The translations under genes and the position numbers were made by a program. 64,000 nt of DNA, from contig NW_009799100.1 in NCBI RefSeq assembly GCF_000213175.1, positions 5,015,293 to 5,079,292 of the forward strand, in the 5' to 3' direction. A model generated the notes under the pieces. It was given only the letters and a program-made list of their open reading frames with translations. It was not told the origin of the DNA and searched no databases. Shown here in pieces: positions 21,455 to 34,800 of this stretch. Every line of letters begins with the position of its first letter. The first letter of the stretch is position 1. Source of the stretch: Neurospora tetrasperma FGSC 2508 (Eukaryota; Ascomycota; Sordariomycetes; Sordariales; Sordariaceae).

Positions 21455-23451
21455 TCAACAAACAGCAAACCACCTCCCCCTCCCCTTTCTCAACCCTCTC
21501 ACATGTCTCTCCAATTTCTTTCCCTTCTCCACCATCACCACCCCGTTCTTCTCATCCCCTCCCAAAACCTTCCCTCGTTCTGCCTCGTCAAGACCAAGTA
21601 CCACCGTCTCCACCTTCCCCCAATCCACCCTCCAATCCACTCTATCCCCTTCTTCTCCCCCTTCTCCCCCTTCTCCCCCTTCTTCTCCTCCCCCCGTCGT
21701 TGTTTCCTCTGTTCCCACCTCCTCCTCTCTCCCTCTCTCTCCACCACTTCTAAAATCCTGATTCTGATCCAAATGCATCATATCCCCCATCGGCCCCCTA
21801 CTAATCGCCCACAAGGCCTCCCACCACCCACCACACCCTCGTAGATCTAACCACTCCAGTCTATACCACGCCCTACTTAATCTCCTTAGCACCAGGATCG
21901 CTTCCGACCAATCGTTATCGAGCGAATGGCTGTAGGGACCCGTACCGCCGTATTGCACCCTCCTCCCTTGGGCGGTAACGAAGGATGCGTATTTGGCGTT
22001 GGGGGTGAGACTGGGTTCGGGCCAGTTGGCGAGGGAGAGGTGGGTGAGGGTGGGGTGGTGGGAGGCAAAGGAGAGGAGGTGGCGCCACGAGGGTAAGGGG
22101 TAGTTACCCGGAGTGGTGGAAGGGGAGGTGAATGTGGAAGAGGAAAGAGGGTTGGGAGGGAGAGAGAGGGAGAGGTGCGTGAGGTTGGGGAGGAGGGGGC
22201 GGGGGATGGAGGAGGAAGGGGGTTCTGGTTGGAATTCATCTTCTTCGTCAGCAGAGTCTTCCCAGGAGTCTCTTGGTTCGGCGGTTTTGAGAGTGGCGGC
22301 GGTGATGGGTTTCGTGGTGGAGGGTTTCGGAGGGAAGAGCAGGTCGGTTAGTTCGCGGAGGGAGAGGGAGGTGCCGATGGAGTGGGAGAGGTCGAGGTGG
22401 CGAAAGTCTTTGTTGGCGATGCTGGGGTCGAGGTAGTCTTCTTCTTCTTCTTCTTCTTCTTCTAGCTGCTCGGCATCCTCATCTACGTCGTCGTCGCCTT
22501 CTTGCTTTTGTGGAGGGAGGAGGATGGCCTTGAGATCGGCTAGAGTGACGTTGCCGGGATCCTTCCAGATGCTGAGGTACGCCACAAGTGCTTCGCGGAG
22601 ATGGGTAGGTAGATGCTGATAAAGATAGTAGCGACAATATTCTCGTTGGAAATCCCAGCTGTGTGCAAACTGCCGGAGAGTCAAGTCGATCAGACTACCT
22701 TTTGCCGGAAGGTACAGCTCAGGCAGCATGTATTTGTCTAGTCGACGCCCGTCCGAGCCGGACTGACGAGGCACTGTGGAAAGTATCCCGTGTGCCGGCC
22801 GATTCAGCCAGCTCTGTGGCGGGGCTGGACCGGGAGGCAGCCTTCTACCGGTGGCATCCACACGGGGTCCACCCCGGCCCCGGCCCGGACGCGGCCTAGG
22901 CGCCGGTGTCTCGGGTAGCTGTAAAATGTCCCGGATGACTGGTGGCACCGTCGGCCGAACATCTAATGCGCCTTGAGCATTACTATTACTGTTCACACTG
23001 AGACGGCGCAGTTCAGCGAGCCGCTGATTGACACTGCGGCTTTCTGATTCACCTAAAGTCCAGTGTGTTAGTACGACAAGACCATGCTAGATACACTATG
23101 CCAGCCCTCTTGGCATCAATCACTCAGTGTGTATGAACATCTTTGCGGGCAGGGGCACCGAGCGAGGCTCGAGGAGCACGATAGATTTGCGGGTCATGCA
23201 CCCGCCCATTCACCGGATCAGACAGACAGACAGACAGACAGGCAGGCAGATAGACAGAGGGAGGATTGACTATCAGGGTAGGAATGAAATGAATGGATGG
23301 GTTTGACGGGCTACACAGAGAGAGGGTGGTGTAGCAGTTCAGGTAACGCACCATTGTGGCTGCCGGCGCCCGCAGCGGTGGAGCTCAATGAAGCTGGAGC
23401 AGTTGACTGCGGTTTGGAATATTGTTTGAAATGGACTCTTTTCTTCGGCAT
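21455..23451 (-). CDS. acidic LRR-like protein of the fungal 'tafazzin'-labelled family
   Basis: 565 residues in two exons, 23451-23352 and 23052-21455, with a GTGCGT donor and TTTAG acceptor, phase 1. The N-terminus is basic (MPKKRVHFKQYSKPQ). A helical segment ESRSVNQRLAELRRLS follows, then PPVIRDILQLPETP and Pro/Arg/Gly-rich linkers. A conserved block (about 135-210) includes LTLRQFAHSWDF and HLPTHLREALVAYLSIW. An acidic run (EQLEEEEEEEE) and leucine-rich-repeat-like segments come next (DLSHSIGTSLSLRELTDLLF, NLTHLSLSLPPN, TLTHLSLANWPE, RLEWLDLRGCGGWWEALW). The C-terminus is Gly/Glu-rich. Filamentous-ascomycete annotations often call this family tafazzin, but I see no acyltransferase fold; an F-box/LRR-like scaffold is as likely. 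The intron is long (299 nt) and carries a CAGA microsatellite. Confidence 0.75.
23219..23259 (+). repeat. (CAGA/CAGG)n microsatellite inside an intron
   Basis: Tetranucleotide array within the intron of the LRR-like gene, which explains part of that intron's length. Confidence 0.75.
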
Positions 23452-24189
23452 TAGGTAGGTAACTTAACCCTGCAAGTTGGTCTCTTGTGCTGGACAAGAT
23501 TGGCCTCTGCCGTGAAGTGACTCAAGTTGGTACGTGTTTTGATCTCTTGGTACTTGGGAAAATGTCAAGCTTGATGATGTTGTCGTTGTTGTCGTGTAAC
23601 TGACTGTATTGGTAATTTTACACGTTGAGAGAGGTAGGTACCTTGAGGTTCGATGGTGATAGAGGCAACTGAAGTAAGCTAGGTCGCAAACCGGATGAGT
23701 CGTCGTCGTCGTCCCCCGCCCTGCCTTTCAATCTGGCCAATGCGTGCGTGCCTGCCCTGCAGGCAACGACGAGATGGGGCCCTGCAGAGCGGTTATGGAT
23801 CACCGTCGTGGGTGCAAATGACTGACTGTATCGTGCGTGTGTGGGTGGCCACTTCCATCGCATGCAAGGTATTTTGACTGGATCAGCTTTGGGTACGTCA
23901 TCCAACCACTCAAATCCGATGATGATCGAGGAGGAGTAGGTCTAGAAAGATGGGTGGAAGGAAAGGCACAGTCAAGGTGAGGAACTGTTACGGCACCGGC
24001 AGGCAAACACCACGGAGGCCAAGACTTCTCGCGCCTCCGATGCCCCTGACTGGTCAACCGCTCAATCCCGGTGAGTGGGAACAAATGCCTGGCCCTGAAC
24101 GGGTCCGGGCGCCCAAACCCTGTCCCCAAATGCAGGTCATGCTTCCGGGGGGCATGCCCTGGGGTGTGCTGAGACCCCCCCCTCCCCCC
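23452..24189. other. upstream region of the LRR-like gene, up to an assembly gap
   Basis: About 740 bp without a supported gene. It contains TACC/GGTA elements and CGT repeats, and ends in a C-rich run at the gap edge. Confidence 0.5.
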
Positions 24190-25063
24190 NNNNNNNNNNN
24201 NNNNNNNNNNNNNNNNNNNNNNNNNNNNNNNNNNNNNNNNNNNNNNNNNNNNNNNNNNNNNNNNNNNNNNNNNNNNNNNNNNNNNNNNNNNNNNNNNNNN
24301 NNNNNNNNNNNNNNNNNNNNNNNNNNNNNNNNNNNNNNNNNNNNNNNNNNNNNNNNNNNNNNNNNNNNNNNNNNNNNNNNNNNNNNNNNNNNNNNNNNNN
24401 NNNNNNNNNNNNNNNNNNNNNNNNNNNNNNNNNNNNNNNNNNNNNNNNNNNNNNNNNNNNNNNNNNNNNNNNNNNNNNNNNNNNNNNNNNNNNNNNNNNN
24501 NNNNNNNNNNNNNNNNNNNNNNNNNNNNNNNNNNNNNNNNNNNNNNNNNNNNNNNNNNNNNNNNNNNNNNNNNNNNNNNNNNNNNNNNNNNNNNNNNNNN
24601 NNNNNNNNNNNNNNNNNNNNNNNNNNNNNNNNNNNNNNNNNNNNNNNNNNNNNNNNNNNNNNNNNNNNNNNNNNNNNNNNNNNNNNNNNNNNNNNNNNNN
24701 NNNNNNNNNNNNNNNNNNNNNNNNNNNNNNNNNNNNNNNNNNNNNNNNNNNNNNNNNNNNNNNNNNNNNNNNNNNNNNNNNNNNNNNNNNNNNNNNNNNN
24801 NNNNNNNNNNNNNNNNNNNNNNNNNNNNNNNNNNNNNNNNNNNNNNNNNNNNNNNNNNNNNNNNNNNNNNNNNNNNNNNNNNNNNNNNNNNNNNNNNNNN
24901 NNNNNNNNNNNNNNNNNNNNNNNNNNNNNNNNNNNNNNNNNNNNNNNNNNNNNNNNNNNNNNNNNNNNNNNNNNNNNNNNNNNNNNNNNNNNNNNNNNNN
25001 NNNNNNNNNNNNNNNNNNNNNNNNNNNNNNNNNNNNNNNNNNNNNNNNNNNNNNNNNNNNNNN
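24190..25063. other. assembly gap (874 N) flanked by poly-C
   Basis: Unresolved bases. The left edge is C-rich (24175-24189, one T) and the right edge is 16 C (25064-25079). The open frames crossing this block are artefacts of N. Confidence 0.98.
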
Positions 25064-25842
25064 CCCCCCCCCCCCCCCCGGTGCTGGAGCCTCCATACAA
25101 CCCCAAGTACAACAATACCGTTGGCTAGTGCCCATCCCGTCGCGGGCCCTGGCACCGCCATCATCGCCCGTAGTGTAGGGGGTGCATGTTTTGACGACTT
25201 TCACTTCCGCATAGCCCCAGCTCTTGTTCTTTGGTGGCTTCACCTCTCTGCCTTCTAGAAGCCACCCTCGCACAAAACAAACCCCGTGGACGACTAGCTG
25301 GTTTGAAGTGTCTCGTACCCTTGCAGCTTGCAGAAAAGACCGGAGAACAATCCGGAAACTGACTGAGAAGCTAACCGTCTATGGAGAGCAGAAAGCAGGA
25401 GAGATGGATCATGAGAATACATTCGAATCGTATTGGCGCATTCGTTGCTCCAGCGGAAAAAGACCCTTGATGTTTTCGCTAGCTTTGGAACTCTTGTTTA
25501 CCTTTTGCGCGGCCATCCCCATGGCGGATTGGCTTGGCTTCCCGAAGCCTTCGATAAGCCGCAAGATGGGTGGCTTGTCCGGGCAGATTTGAGGATTGTC
25601 TTGCGCCGAATATTGGTCCGTGACTATTGCTTCACATAGACGACAGTCCGATGAAAAGTACTCCCCAAATCATCTCGGGCTTGCCAATCAAGTGAAGCAA
25701 CCGAACGACGACGCATGCCAGCTCAATCGTCAGCTTAGTTGCAAGACCCCTGATCATACCATCGAGACCGAAGGCCTTATCCCGGACCCGACATAGCCAG
25801 CAATCGAGATGATCCCGGGCGTTTTTCTGCACTTGCTGGTTC

Positions 25843-25875
<33 letters not shown>

Positions 25876-28800
25876 CTGCATCTTCATATTGGAAGATCGA
25901 CCGCCTACGAGGGCCCCGGAATGTGCGCGCCCTGATCGGAGTGTAATCTCGTGTCCGGACCTCGCATGCATCGAGAACGAGGCGCCTATACCCTTTCATC
26001 ATCCATCTGTCGGTGCTATTTTTAGTGTTCAAGCCCGATATCCTCCTCCCTCGTGAGGAGTATTCTGTACGAATCGGGTGCGAAGGGCTGCCCATTTTCC
26101 GTGTCGTCGTGGTGCCATGTTTGGTGAGTTTCGAGGCATCAGGAGGTGTCGCTCCAACGGGATCGTGAGTAAGCTACCCCAACCAAGATATCTCTGCATG
26201 GCAGGCATCCAAGCTCTCCGTGCAGGTACCAGCCATCACGATAGATCCCGTTACCTGATATTGTTGCACAGTCCATGCATCGGGAGGTAAACATGGTCTG
26301 GACTTTGGAGGCATAGCCATATGCTGATTGCAGCTTTGCTCACCAGCCCTCTGACGCTATCAACCATCACCATTGCCTGTTCGCTCCTTCAACTTAGTGG
26401 TGACTTACGGGTTCCGAGACTCCCGAGCCAAACTGGGCAACGCCAGATTGCTGCTTCATTTGATGATACAGAAGTCGGGGTGGTTTCTGAATCTTGTCTC
26501 ACCCCAATCCACCATGGACAACAATGGGCGAACTGACGCCCAGCCCCTGTGCCATCCCAGAAAGCCATTCAAACCCCAGCATGTCCACACAAGACGTCTG
26601 CCATAATCGGAGACACATCGGCGCCGTGTTACACCCTAGACCATTCTTGGTGAGACTAGCAGTTCCCTGACAGCAGGCCACGGCCTCCCATGAGACAAGC
26701 AGATCATCATCCGATGAATGTGTCAAGCCTAAAGTTCGAACTGAAAGCCTGTCACACATTACCACGGGTCAAGTGGGGACTACCATCGAGTAACCGTGAT
26801 CTACCGTCTCGAGCGACGTAGCTGACGGGCCAAGATGTGAGGCGTGTAGTGACATGCTTGTGGGACAGGCAAATGCGGGTGAGGTTTCGAGACAAGCAAG
26901 AGACGCAGCGGCCGGAGACTCATGGGTCTTCACCAGGCCCATGAAATCAACTCAAGAAGATTCCACCCGCTTCGGAGTATGCGCCACGTAAGCATCCAGC
27001 CGGTCTGAGATCATCATGGGGACGGTATTTCGCTCCTCCAGGAAGCCTGCCTTGCCAAGCTCTTTCTTGTGATAGTCTCTTTATCCACCTTGGGCTAGAC
27101 CGAAGGAGCCCACTTCGGTCACGGCATGACGCTTGCGGCGGTGCAATCTATGGTTCGTCTCGGCGGGGCATTCGGTGGCAAAAGGATGCGGTCCTGTCTG
27201 TCGTGGCAGAGTCGAACAAACACTGAAGTCTAGAGGGCCGGATTCGGTAGGGGTTAGCAATCGAATTTGGAAGTCGTAGCAAAAACAAACCTAGATTCGG
27301 AGACGAAGGCAATGTTTGAGCAACCTCTGGCAAACTCAAATTAGCCCAAAGTGTCCTCAAAGAGCTCCAAGCACCACAGGTAGCCCCTGGCTCGGTAGTT
27401 GTAGCGGTCGTGGACTGAGGATACCCGTCTGCAGCGACTTGCGCAAGTTCGGGTATGTGGTGACCGTTCCCAGGAGGGTGGTCTCGTACATGGCTCCTTA
27501 TTCTTTTCACTCCATGGCCAATTTGCGTCAAGGGAGGAGGGTCCGGGACGAGAATGCACACAGCTTCATGCTTCGACGCCTTACTGCCGTATCAACTCAG
27601 TTGCTGAAAAGAACGACCGGTGATTGCCCGATTGCAACGACCATGACGGATATGTCGATATGAATGCACGTACCAAGCGTCGGGATGCGTCTGTCCAGAC
27701 GTCGGAGTCGAGTTGGGGTGGAAATGGAAGACGCTTTCTATGGAGAGGCGGCGTAGTTACACCTACACCCGTCTTGTTTGTTGATTGGACAATATATAGC
27801 CCCTTCGAGCAGGTAGGCAACCGAAGCCATTACGCTTGGTAAGGGTGCAGTGAACACATCGCATGTAAGCCCTGAAGCCTTTGCGTGTTTTCGTATGTCT
27901 GCCTTTCTCAACACCTTGGGTATGCGGTAAGAATCTCAAATACCCCATGATATCAATAAATCCTTGATGCTCATTCGTAGGGGATTCCGGTCTTCCTCGA
28001 CGCCAAGTCCATTGATGTTCTTTGTTGACCGCAATGACCGAATAGCAAGTCCAGGGATGGCAAAGCCATCTCGCTCGATGACCTTTGCAGGGAGTCGACC
28101 TTGATTAGCCGTATTCAAGACGCGCAACGGACCTGTTAAACCGATGTGACGCCCGACTGCCACCAGACTTGAACGGCATCATGGCCTACATCAAGAACCC
28201 GTGAGACGGGAAACAGTTGCCAACTGGGAGACCGACAGTCAATGTACAAAGGAAGCATGGGATGCCAGCCTCAAAGCTAAATGGCCTACCTTGGAGTGTA
28301 ATCGAACCCACTTACCTTGGGAAAATGACATCCAGATATCCGATCAAAAGATCTCCAAATATGCTCAGGCGATTGATTGCGGACAGACTGCCTAAGCACT
28401 CAACAATCAGTCGCCGTGACATGTCCGCTTGAGAACAAGCGCACGGCTCACCATCTTAGCCTTGTTTTGGCTGTCACGTAATGGAAACGTTTTCCAGCGT
28501 TACAAGCCCTCCGTGTTAGTCAAGCTTGTCACAATTTGCTGCAACCAGACTCAAGCAGCCATTGGGTGACTGTCTGTTTTTCCCAACCCATTTGGGACCC
28601 AAGTTATGCCGAAGGACTTGATACCATCAAAGCGTGGTCTTGTACCGGCCGTGACGGCTATGTATCTGCTCGTACCGGTTTGCTGAAGGTGCCCAGGAAC
28701 CTCCGGGAACCAACCGGGAAGCGGCTTCTCTGTCCTAGATAGGCCAAGCAGCTCATGAGTGCCTATAGCCAGGACACAGATGGGTCACACTCGTTGTACC

Positions 28801-31800
28801 TCCAGCAGATATGCGGGGCTACCTGGCATGTGTTGAGGAAGCGACTGTTCGTGCCTAACAGCACTTACAGTATGTCTGTATGCCCGGTGGAATTTCATGA
28901 TTTGAGCTCCGTGCATGTCAGCCATTGTCAGCGGCGGGCTCGAACCCCCGTAGAAGCCGACCATCGTAGAGGGTGAAAATGGTCCTGGATTCTGATGCAG
29001 GCGGACGGGTGCGGAGGCAGACGTGTCGAACCGAAGCCTTGCTAAGGGCAACAGGCAAGCAGACGGCAAGCCCTGGATGATACTCTGGACCGTCTTGACT
29101 CATCGATGAGGAGACAAAAGGAGACCGGGCGCATTAATGTCTGCATAGAATCGCGTCACATCCTGGTCCAGCTTCACACCCTCTGGGGATGAGAATTGGT
29201 GAATCAACCAATCGTCGCCGGTGCAGCAACCGCCGGGCTGGACAGAGACCTACGACCGGTGAGGGCAGATCGCGACGAATACCTGGGAAAGCATCAGTGG
29301 ATTGTCAGGAGTTTTGATAAAAAGGGCCGCGGCGAATGCTGATTGGATCCGGTCGATATCTCGTGCTGGGTAAAGGTCTCGGTAATGACACAGCACCAAC
29401 TGCTAACAGTTTGTGGTGATAATTTAGGGCAGAAATGTTAAGGAACCGGGATGGCGTGATGTATACCTACCTCTCTCCTGCCTCTTTACTTTTCGAGCAG
29501 CGACCAGACTGTACCTGGTGTCGGAGCCAGTCACGGAATTCGGAACAGGCAGGAGGCCTGAACGGCCAGCGAGTGACACTGGCACCCCATACATCACGAG
29601 CAGGAGGAGTCTGGTCTGGGGGACGAAGCGGGTAACATGGGTTCGCAATAAACTCATTTGTTCCATCGCAAGTACCGAGAGAGACAAACTGTGCGACAGG
29701 ATGAGACCAAGGAGCGATTTCCTGCGCTGGCCTGGTAAAACGAGTACGATCCGCACCAACAAGATCCAGCCTAGGTAGGTGTGGTGCTGTGAAGGAAAGG
29801 ATTGTGCATATTTTGGAGGGAATGAATCTGGCGATACTTTTAGTTCTGTGATTCCAACGATGTCGTCTCGTCATGTGCGATTGAAGGGAGGGACAAGAGC
29901 GAATCATTTCGTGGGCGAGATTCCATTGAATGGAGTGGGAAACTGCTGCTGCTGTTGAGTGTCGACAGAACTGAATCGCCAAGTCCAACGCGATGGGCGA
30001 TGTCCGTGTCTCCAAAATGAATGGGACTGGATCGATTGCCGCAGTGACCGAGTGTGTGAGGTGAATGCGATCGTATGGAAAGTAGGTATCATGACGGAAG
30101 GAACGACGCCTTGTTCACTTCCCTAAAGGTAGGTATTTCCCCTCGGAATTGAGTCTGGGCTGCAACTGGCCGCAACAGAGATGGAAAGCGCCCCTTACCC
30201 TCCCCGAGAGCAAAGCCCGGTAGAGGTACTAAGTAGGTAGAGGTAGGTATCCTCCAGGATCGATGGAAGGAGATTGCCAGCCTAGAGGTAAGGATGGTTC
30301 AATTTCGTCCCGCGCTCTTTCCCATTCGAAAATCCCCAGACTCAAATTGAGATTCGTCGACGCGCGTAACTGAATTCGGTTTGCAAAGCCAAAGAGGGCA
30401 GTTGCAGCCAGAGCCGAGGAGCTGGCACTGTGTTGAATGAGACTGTCCGTCGTGATCGGAGGACGAAGCCGTCACTTGCCATGTGACTTGGTCCAGGTCT
30501 ACTTGTCCAAAAGAAAGAGGTGCTCAATCAGGAACATACCACATGAAGTACAGGGCCCATGATAGAAGACATGACTGAGTTCACTCTGCGACTTCCATCT
30601 TCTGGCTCTCTCGTTTCTGAGACCTCGACCCGTCGGGTTTTGGACGTTGAGGTTCTCGAAGTGGGTCTTGAGTAGTTACGGTGCGGAGAAAGAGCCAAGT
30701 ACGCCAAGATAAGATGGCTACAGTATTGTCCACTCAGAATGTGAAGATAAGTGGAGGCCTTGTTCAAAGTGGGGGTGCTCTGGGGTTCTCTCGGTCGTCG
30801 GCAGGTGTGCTGTTGTCCCCTGTCGCCGCAACGGAGGGAAGCAAGGAAGGAGCTTGGCCTTGGTTTTCGATTGAACTTGTCTAATTTCAACCACTCAGCA
30901 AGATGGACAGACGCTTCAGTTCACTTCACTCATCAAAGCAGGAGATTTGATGGAAGGTACTGGTGTGTCTATCCGTGTCTCTGTTTCCAGGAGCCAATCT
31001 TTGGAGGCGTTAGCAGCTTCCGGTTTGATCAGCCATAACGGTCTCTAAACTTCAAGTAGTAGGTACATCCAAGCTCAGCTGTACACAGGTCGGCATCTAC
31101 CTCTATGGTAGGTACCTTCCTAGGTATGTTCCCCGGATCGCCCGTAGCTTAAGAAATTAAAATTCTTGACAGACAGCCGCGGCGGGATCTGAGCTCCGTA
31201 GGTCGTCTTTCCAATGAACCAACCCTTCACTTTCGACCGCCCATCCCATCTCGGAGGAGGGATGATGCTGACTTGCATGTGCTCATCTTCAATTTGGTGG
31301 ATGGGTGATCTTCGTCTGCATCTTTGTTCATGGCGCTTCACAGCCCGTTTGCATGCTCCAGTCGGATCAACATGCATGGGCGATCAGCTTTCAGAATCTC
31401 TGTCTCTCCCAACTCCCCATCTCTCTTCAGTCGAATATCAGGGTACATGTAGGCAACTGGGCGGGTAACCTTTGCCTCATATAAACAAAAAACCAACCCG
31501 ACTCTGATCGACTTTCTATCTAGGTACTCTAGACGCGATACAGTCTCGTTGCAGCAGTGGCTGCAGGACATGTGTTACCTCCAGGTCATGACCTCTGCAT
31601 TCGGTTGGTTCACATTCAAGAGTTGTGGCCTGTGGTGGTGACTGAACAAGCTACCTACGTTCAGAGAGAAAGTATCGGCATCTGAGCTTATTTACCCAAT
31701 GAGGGCGGGTTCATGCACCCTACCAGAAGAACCAGACACATTCCAGTGAATACACTGCTAAAGAGGTGAGACAGCCAGGGCTAGGAGGCTCCGTCGTCGT

Positions 31801-34800
31801 TTCTAGGGCTCAAGGTACACCTTACTCTTACAGTCCCAATCCAGCCTGTTACTGACGCTAATCCCATTTTTTTTGTAGCGGCTTTGACCATGTTGCCAAT
31901 GGGCTTGACTAGAGGTGTCAAGTCCGAATATCTTCACTTATACGGACGGCCTGCAACTCGGTAGCACTGACCTTTCACCTAATCCACCCATCACCACACT
32001 GTCATATCATCGATATCACCATTCCCATCGTCATCACTGTTGTTGCCAAACCGTCGTTGCCATCCATGTTTCCCACGCAAGGACCCTGGAGTTTTCAAAA
32101 GCCGGGGAGTGATGTGTCACATGGCACAGATCTCTTTTGCAGCGAAAGAGGTGTGGGAAAATATGGGGTGCGCCAAAAACAAGCCCCCGAGGGCGTTCTT
32201 TGTGTTCCAACCATCCGCCCAGCAGGCTTGCAGACTGCTTAGCTGCCATGCTGACATTGTGTAGTACTGCTGTTCATGCTGCCCCTTATTGCCCTGTTGC
32301 CAGGCTGCCGGCCTGCTCTGCTAGATTCAGGTGCAGTGTTCCTGAAGGCTGGTGTGTGGAATGCCTCATGAAACCAGCACCCAGCACATTCTAGAAGAAC
32401 AAACATCTGCTGCGCTCACAAAACCTTTAGCTTTGTGCGCATCTTATTTGAGCCGGAACCTGGACGCCAACGCAACCTGAGCCGTTTCGCTCAGCGGCCC
32501 GAACCGATCGCTGAGGCAGTCATTGATACCGAAAAGACCTGTTGCCATAACCTCTTCGTCTGCCAAGTCTTAGCCGCTTCCGTATGGTCAGTTTTCAACA
32601 ACTCAAAGATAATATACTACAACAACCCTCATCCGAGAATCGCTATCGTCGAAACAGGAACGCAAAGCCATGCCACTACCTCTAATTACCTCGGATCAGC
32701 TAGGAAAGCGACCTGCTTCCTCAAGGACAAGCAGTTCTTCCGAGTACCTCTATTGTCATTCTGCGCAAGACCTCAGCCAATGGCTGGCCGAGCCTGCCTG
32801 AACCCCCCCGGGTAGCAGACGAAACGGCCGAAAGATTATTTCATCTGAAACAAATGGATAAACATCTTGCCCCCTTCGGCTATGGAGTCATTGGAGCGCT
32901 CTACGCCAGCAAGCCTAGCGCCAGCCTCGGGTTTGGTGGCTGGACACATGCATCTATTCGAAGAAAGACGGAAACCTGCACAAACGACCTCCTGCCTTTC
33001 GTCCACTCACCCCTTTTCTCATGGATCGGCAGCATCAGCTCATACTGGCCACGCGATAGAGCAACCATCAGATCAGCAATGGCAGCAGCAGCAGCAGCAG
33101 CAGCAGCAATAACAAGGAGAATGGTACCGATACGGCCAAGTCACGCTTTTGGCGAGGGGGAAAAAGAACGGCCGAGCGGTATTTTCGTCCGTGCCTCCCA
33201 GATTTGATCATTCGCCCCCCCCTTGCCCGTCGTCTCGTTGAACCTCAGTCAAGAGGCACCAATGGTGGTCCAAACACAGTTAGACATGATTGGACCCCAA
33301 TGCTGAAACGGGCAAATCCAAGGAGTCATGGAGCAAAACAAACTTCACTCAGCCCAGCTGCTGACCTCCCTACCGCAGAGCATCCCCTCACCCGTTTGAT
33401 CTTTGGTGTGTGGGGGCAAGAAAGAGATGGTACACCGAACACTACCTTGCCGGGCCCCGGGCAGTTTGCATGCTCTCTCGATGGCGTGCATCACAATCCT
33501 AGTAACGGACGTATCGCCCGGGCCACTCCAATGGCTGTGTCTGAAGAGGTGCCCGTCCAAAGCTGCCTGTGAGGCTTCACGTCGGGATCATGGCCTAGAG
33601 GTTCTTGGAAACAGAAAAGAGGCATATCTGGACCCGTGTCTCGAAGAGGAACTACATCGTCGACTGTATACCTCACGTGTCGGTACAAGGGGCCCTGCTC
33701 CATCGAGTAAGACAGACCTATATGGCCTTGATTTGGCCTCCCTGCAAGAGCTTTGTTCGGCCGTTGCCGAACACGTCAAACCTATAGGGCCGAAAGCTGA
33801 AGGCGTGCTGCATTTCTGGACTGGGCCTTCAGCTCTGCGCTGGCACGTCGTTACTGCAATACGGAACTTCCCCTTCCTCTGGCTCGCAATGTCTGGTCCG
33901 TTGTGGGTTGAACCTTGGCCTGACCCTGTTCTCACCTTTCCGCCTCTTCATGACCGACGCCTGACTTTGAGTGATGCAGGCAGTCAGCCAAAGAACTGCG
34001 CAGGCGAACTTACTGCAGCAATCTACCTTGATGAAGCAGTCCTGGGCTTAAGGACTGGGACATCCGATTAGGGTGGCAGGATTCCAACTCTCAGTGGCCC
34101 AAAGCCTGTCAACCGTCTGCACCTACCCGTCTCTGGGGCATCACTCCTTGCCCGGCGGGTTTCTCTTCAGATCAAAACAGATGTTTGTGGCGCATTGTAG
34201 AAGTCCTTGGATGGAGGATACGTGCATACCCTGACGCATAGAAGACGAGGTTTCCAAAGAAGCCAGCAGAGAAGCGACTTACCCTGGCGCGGAACCTTTT
34301 GATACCTCGATCTCAAGATTGCGGATGTTTATCGCTGGTAAATACGGGTCTTTACGGTATCGCAACGGATACAACTCAACATTTCAAGGTTAACAATGAG
34401 GTAAGTGGAAGATCAGGACCTTTGGGGCAGCACCATCATCACAACATCGCCCAGCCGTCACCTCACGCCGATATGTTTGGTGAATCCTTGCTTGCTTTCC
34501 TTACTTGCCCAAAACAAATTGTAGACAGCATGTCAACTGTATTGACATGCCGGTCGACTATCAAGTGATCGGTCAAGACAAGAAGAAGTGATGTTTTGTG
34601 ACTCGAGCGGCCCCCTGCTTTGAAATCTTGCGTAGTGTTTTCGATTCAATCACCGGAGTAGGCTGATGGGGGACCCTCTACCCAGACTCACACGTGGGCT
34701 TCCACAGGTCATCATAGTCTCTAGCTGCTACTGCATAAGAATGCCAACCAAAAGTGCGGTCCCCCTAATCGCCTCGTCTGAGAAAGGACATCAGGCTTTG

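Noticed and set aside
21265-21844. Plus-strand Pro/Ser-rich frames
   Set aside because: Antisense to the C/T-rich 3' part of the LRR-like gene.
23800-25273. Frames spanning the first N block
   Set aside because: They exist only because N is read as an open codon.
28930-29000. tRNA-like B box on the minus strand (GGGGGTTCGAGCCCGCC)
   Set aside because: The T stem has a mismatch, and no acceptor, D or anticodon stems can be formed around it.
29467-30015. 182-codon minus-strand frame
   Set aside because: No recognisable motif or upstream context; likely chance.
33403-34071. 222-codon plus-strand frame
   Set aside because: Composition and residue pattern look random; overlapping frames on both strands are similar, and no domain, signal or splice partner is seen.
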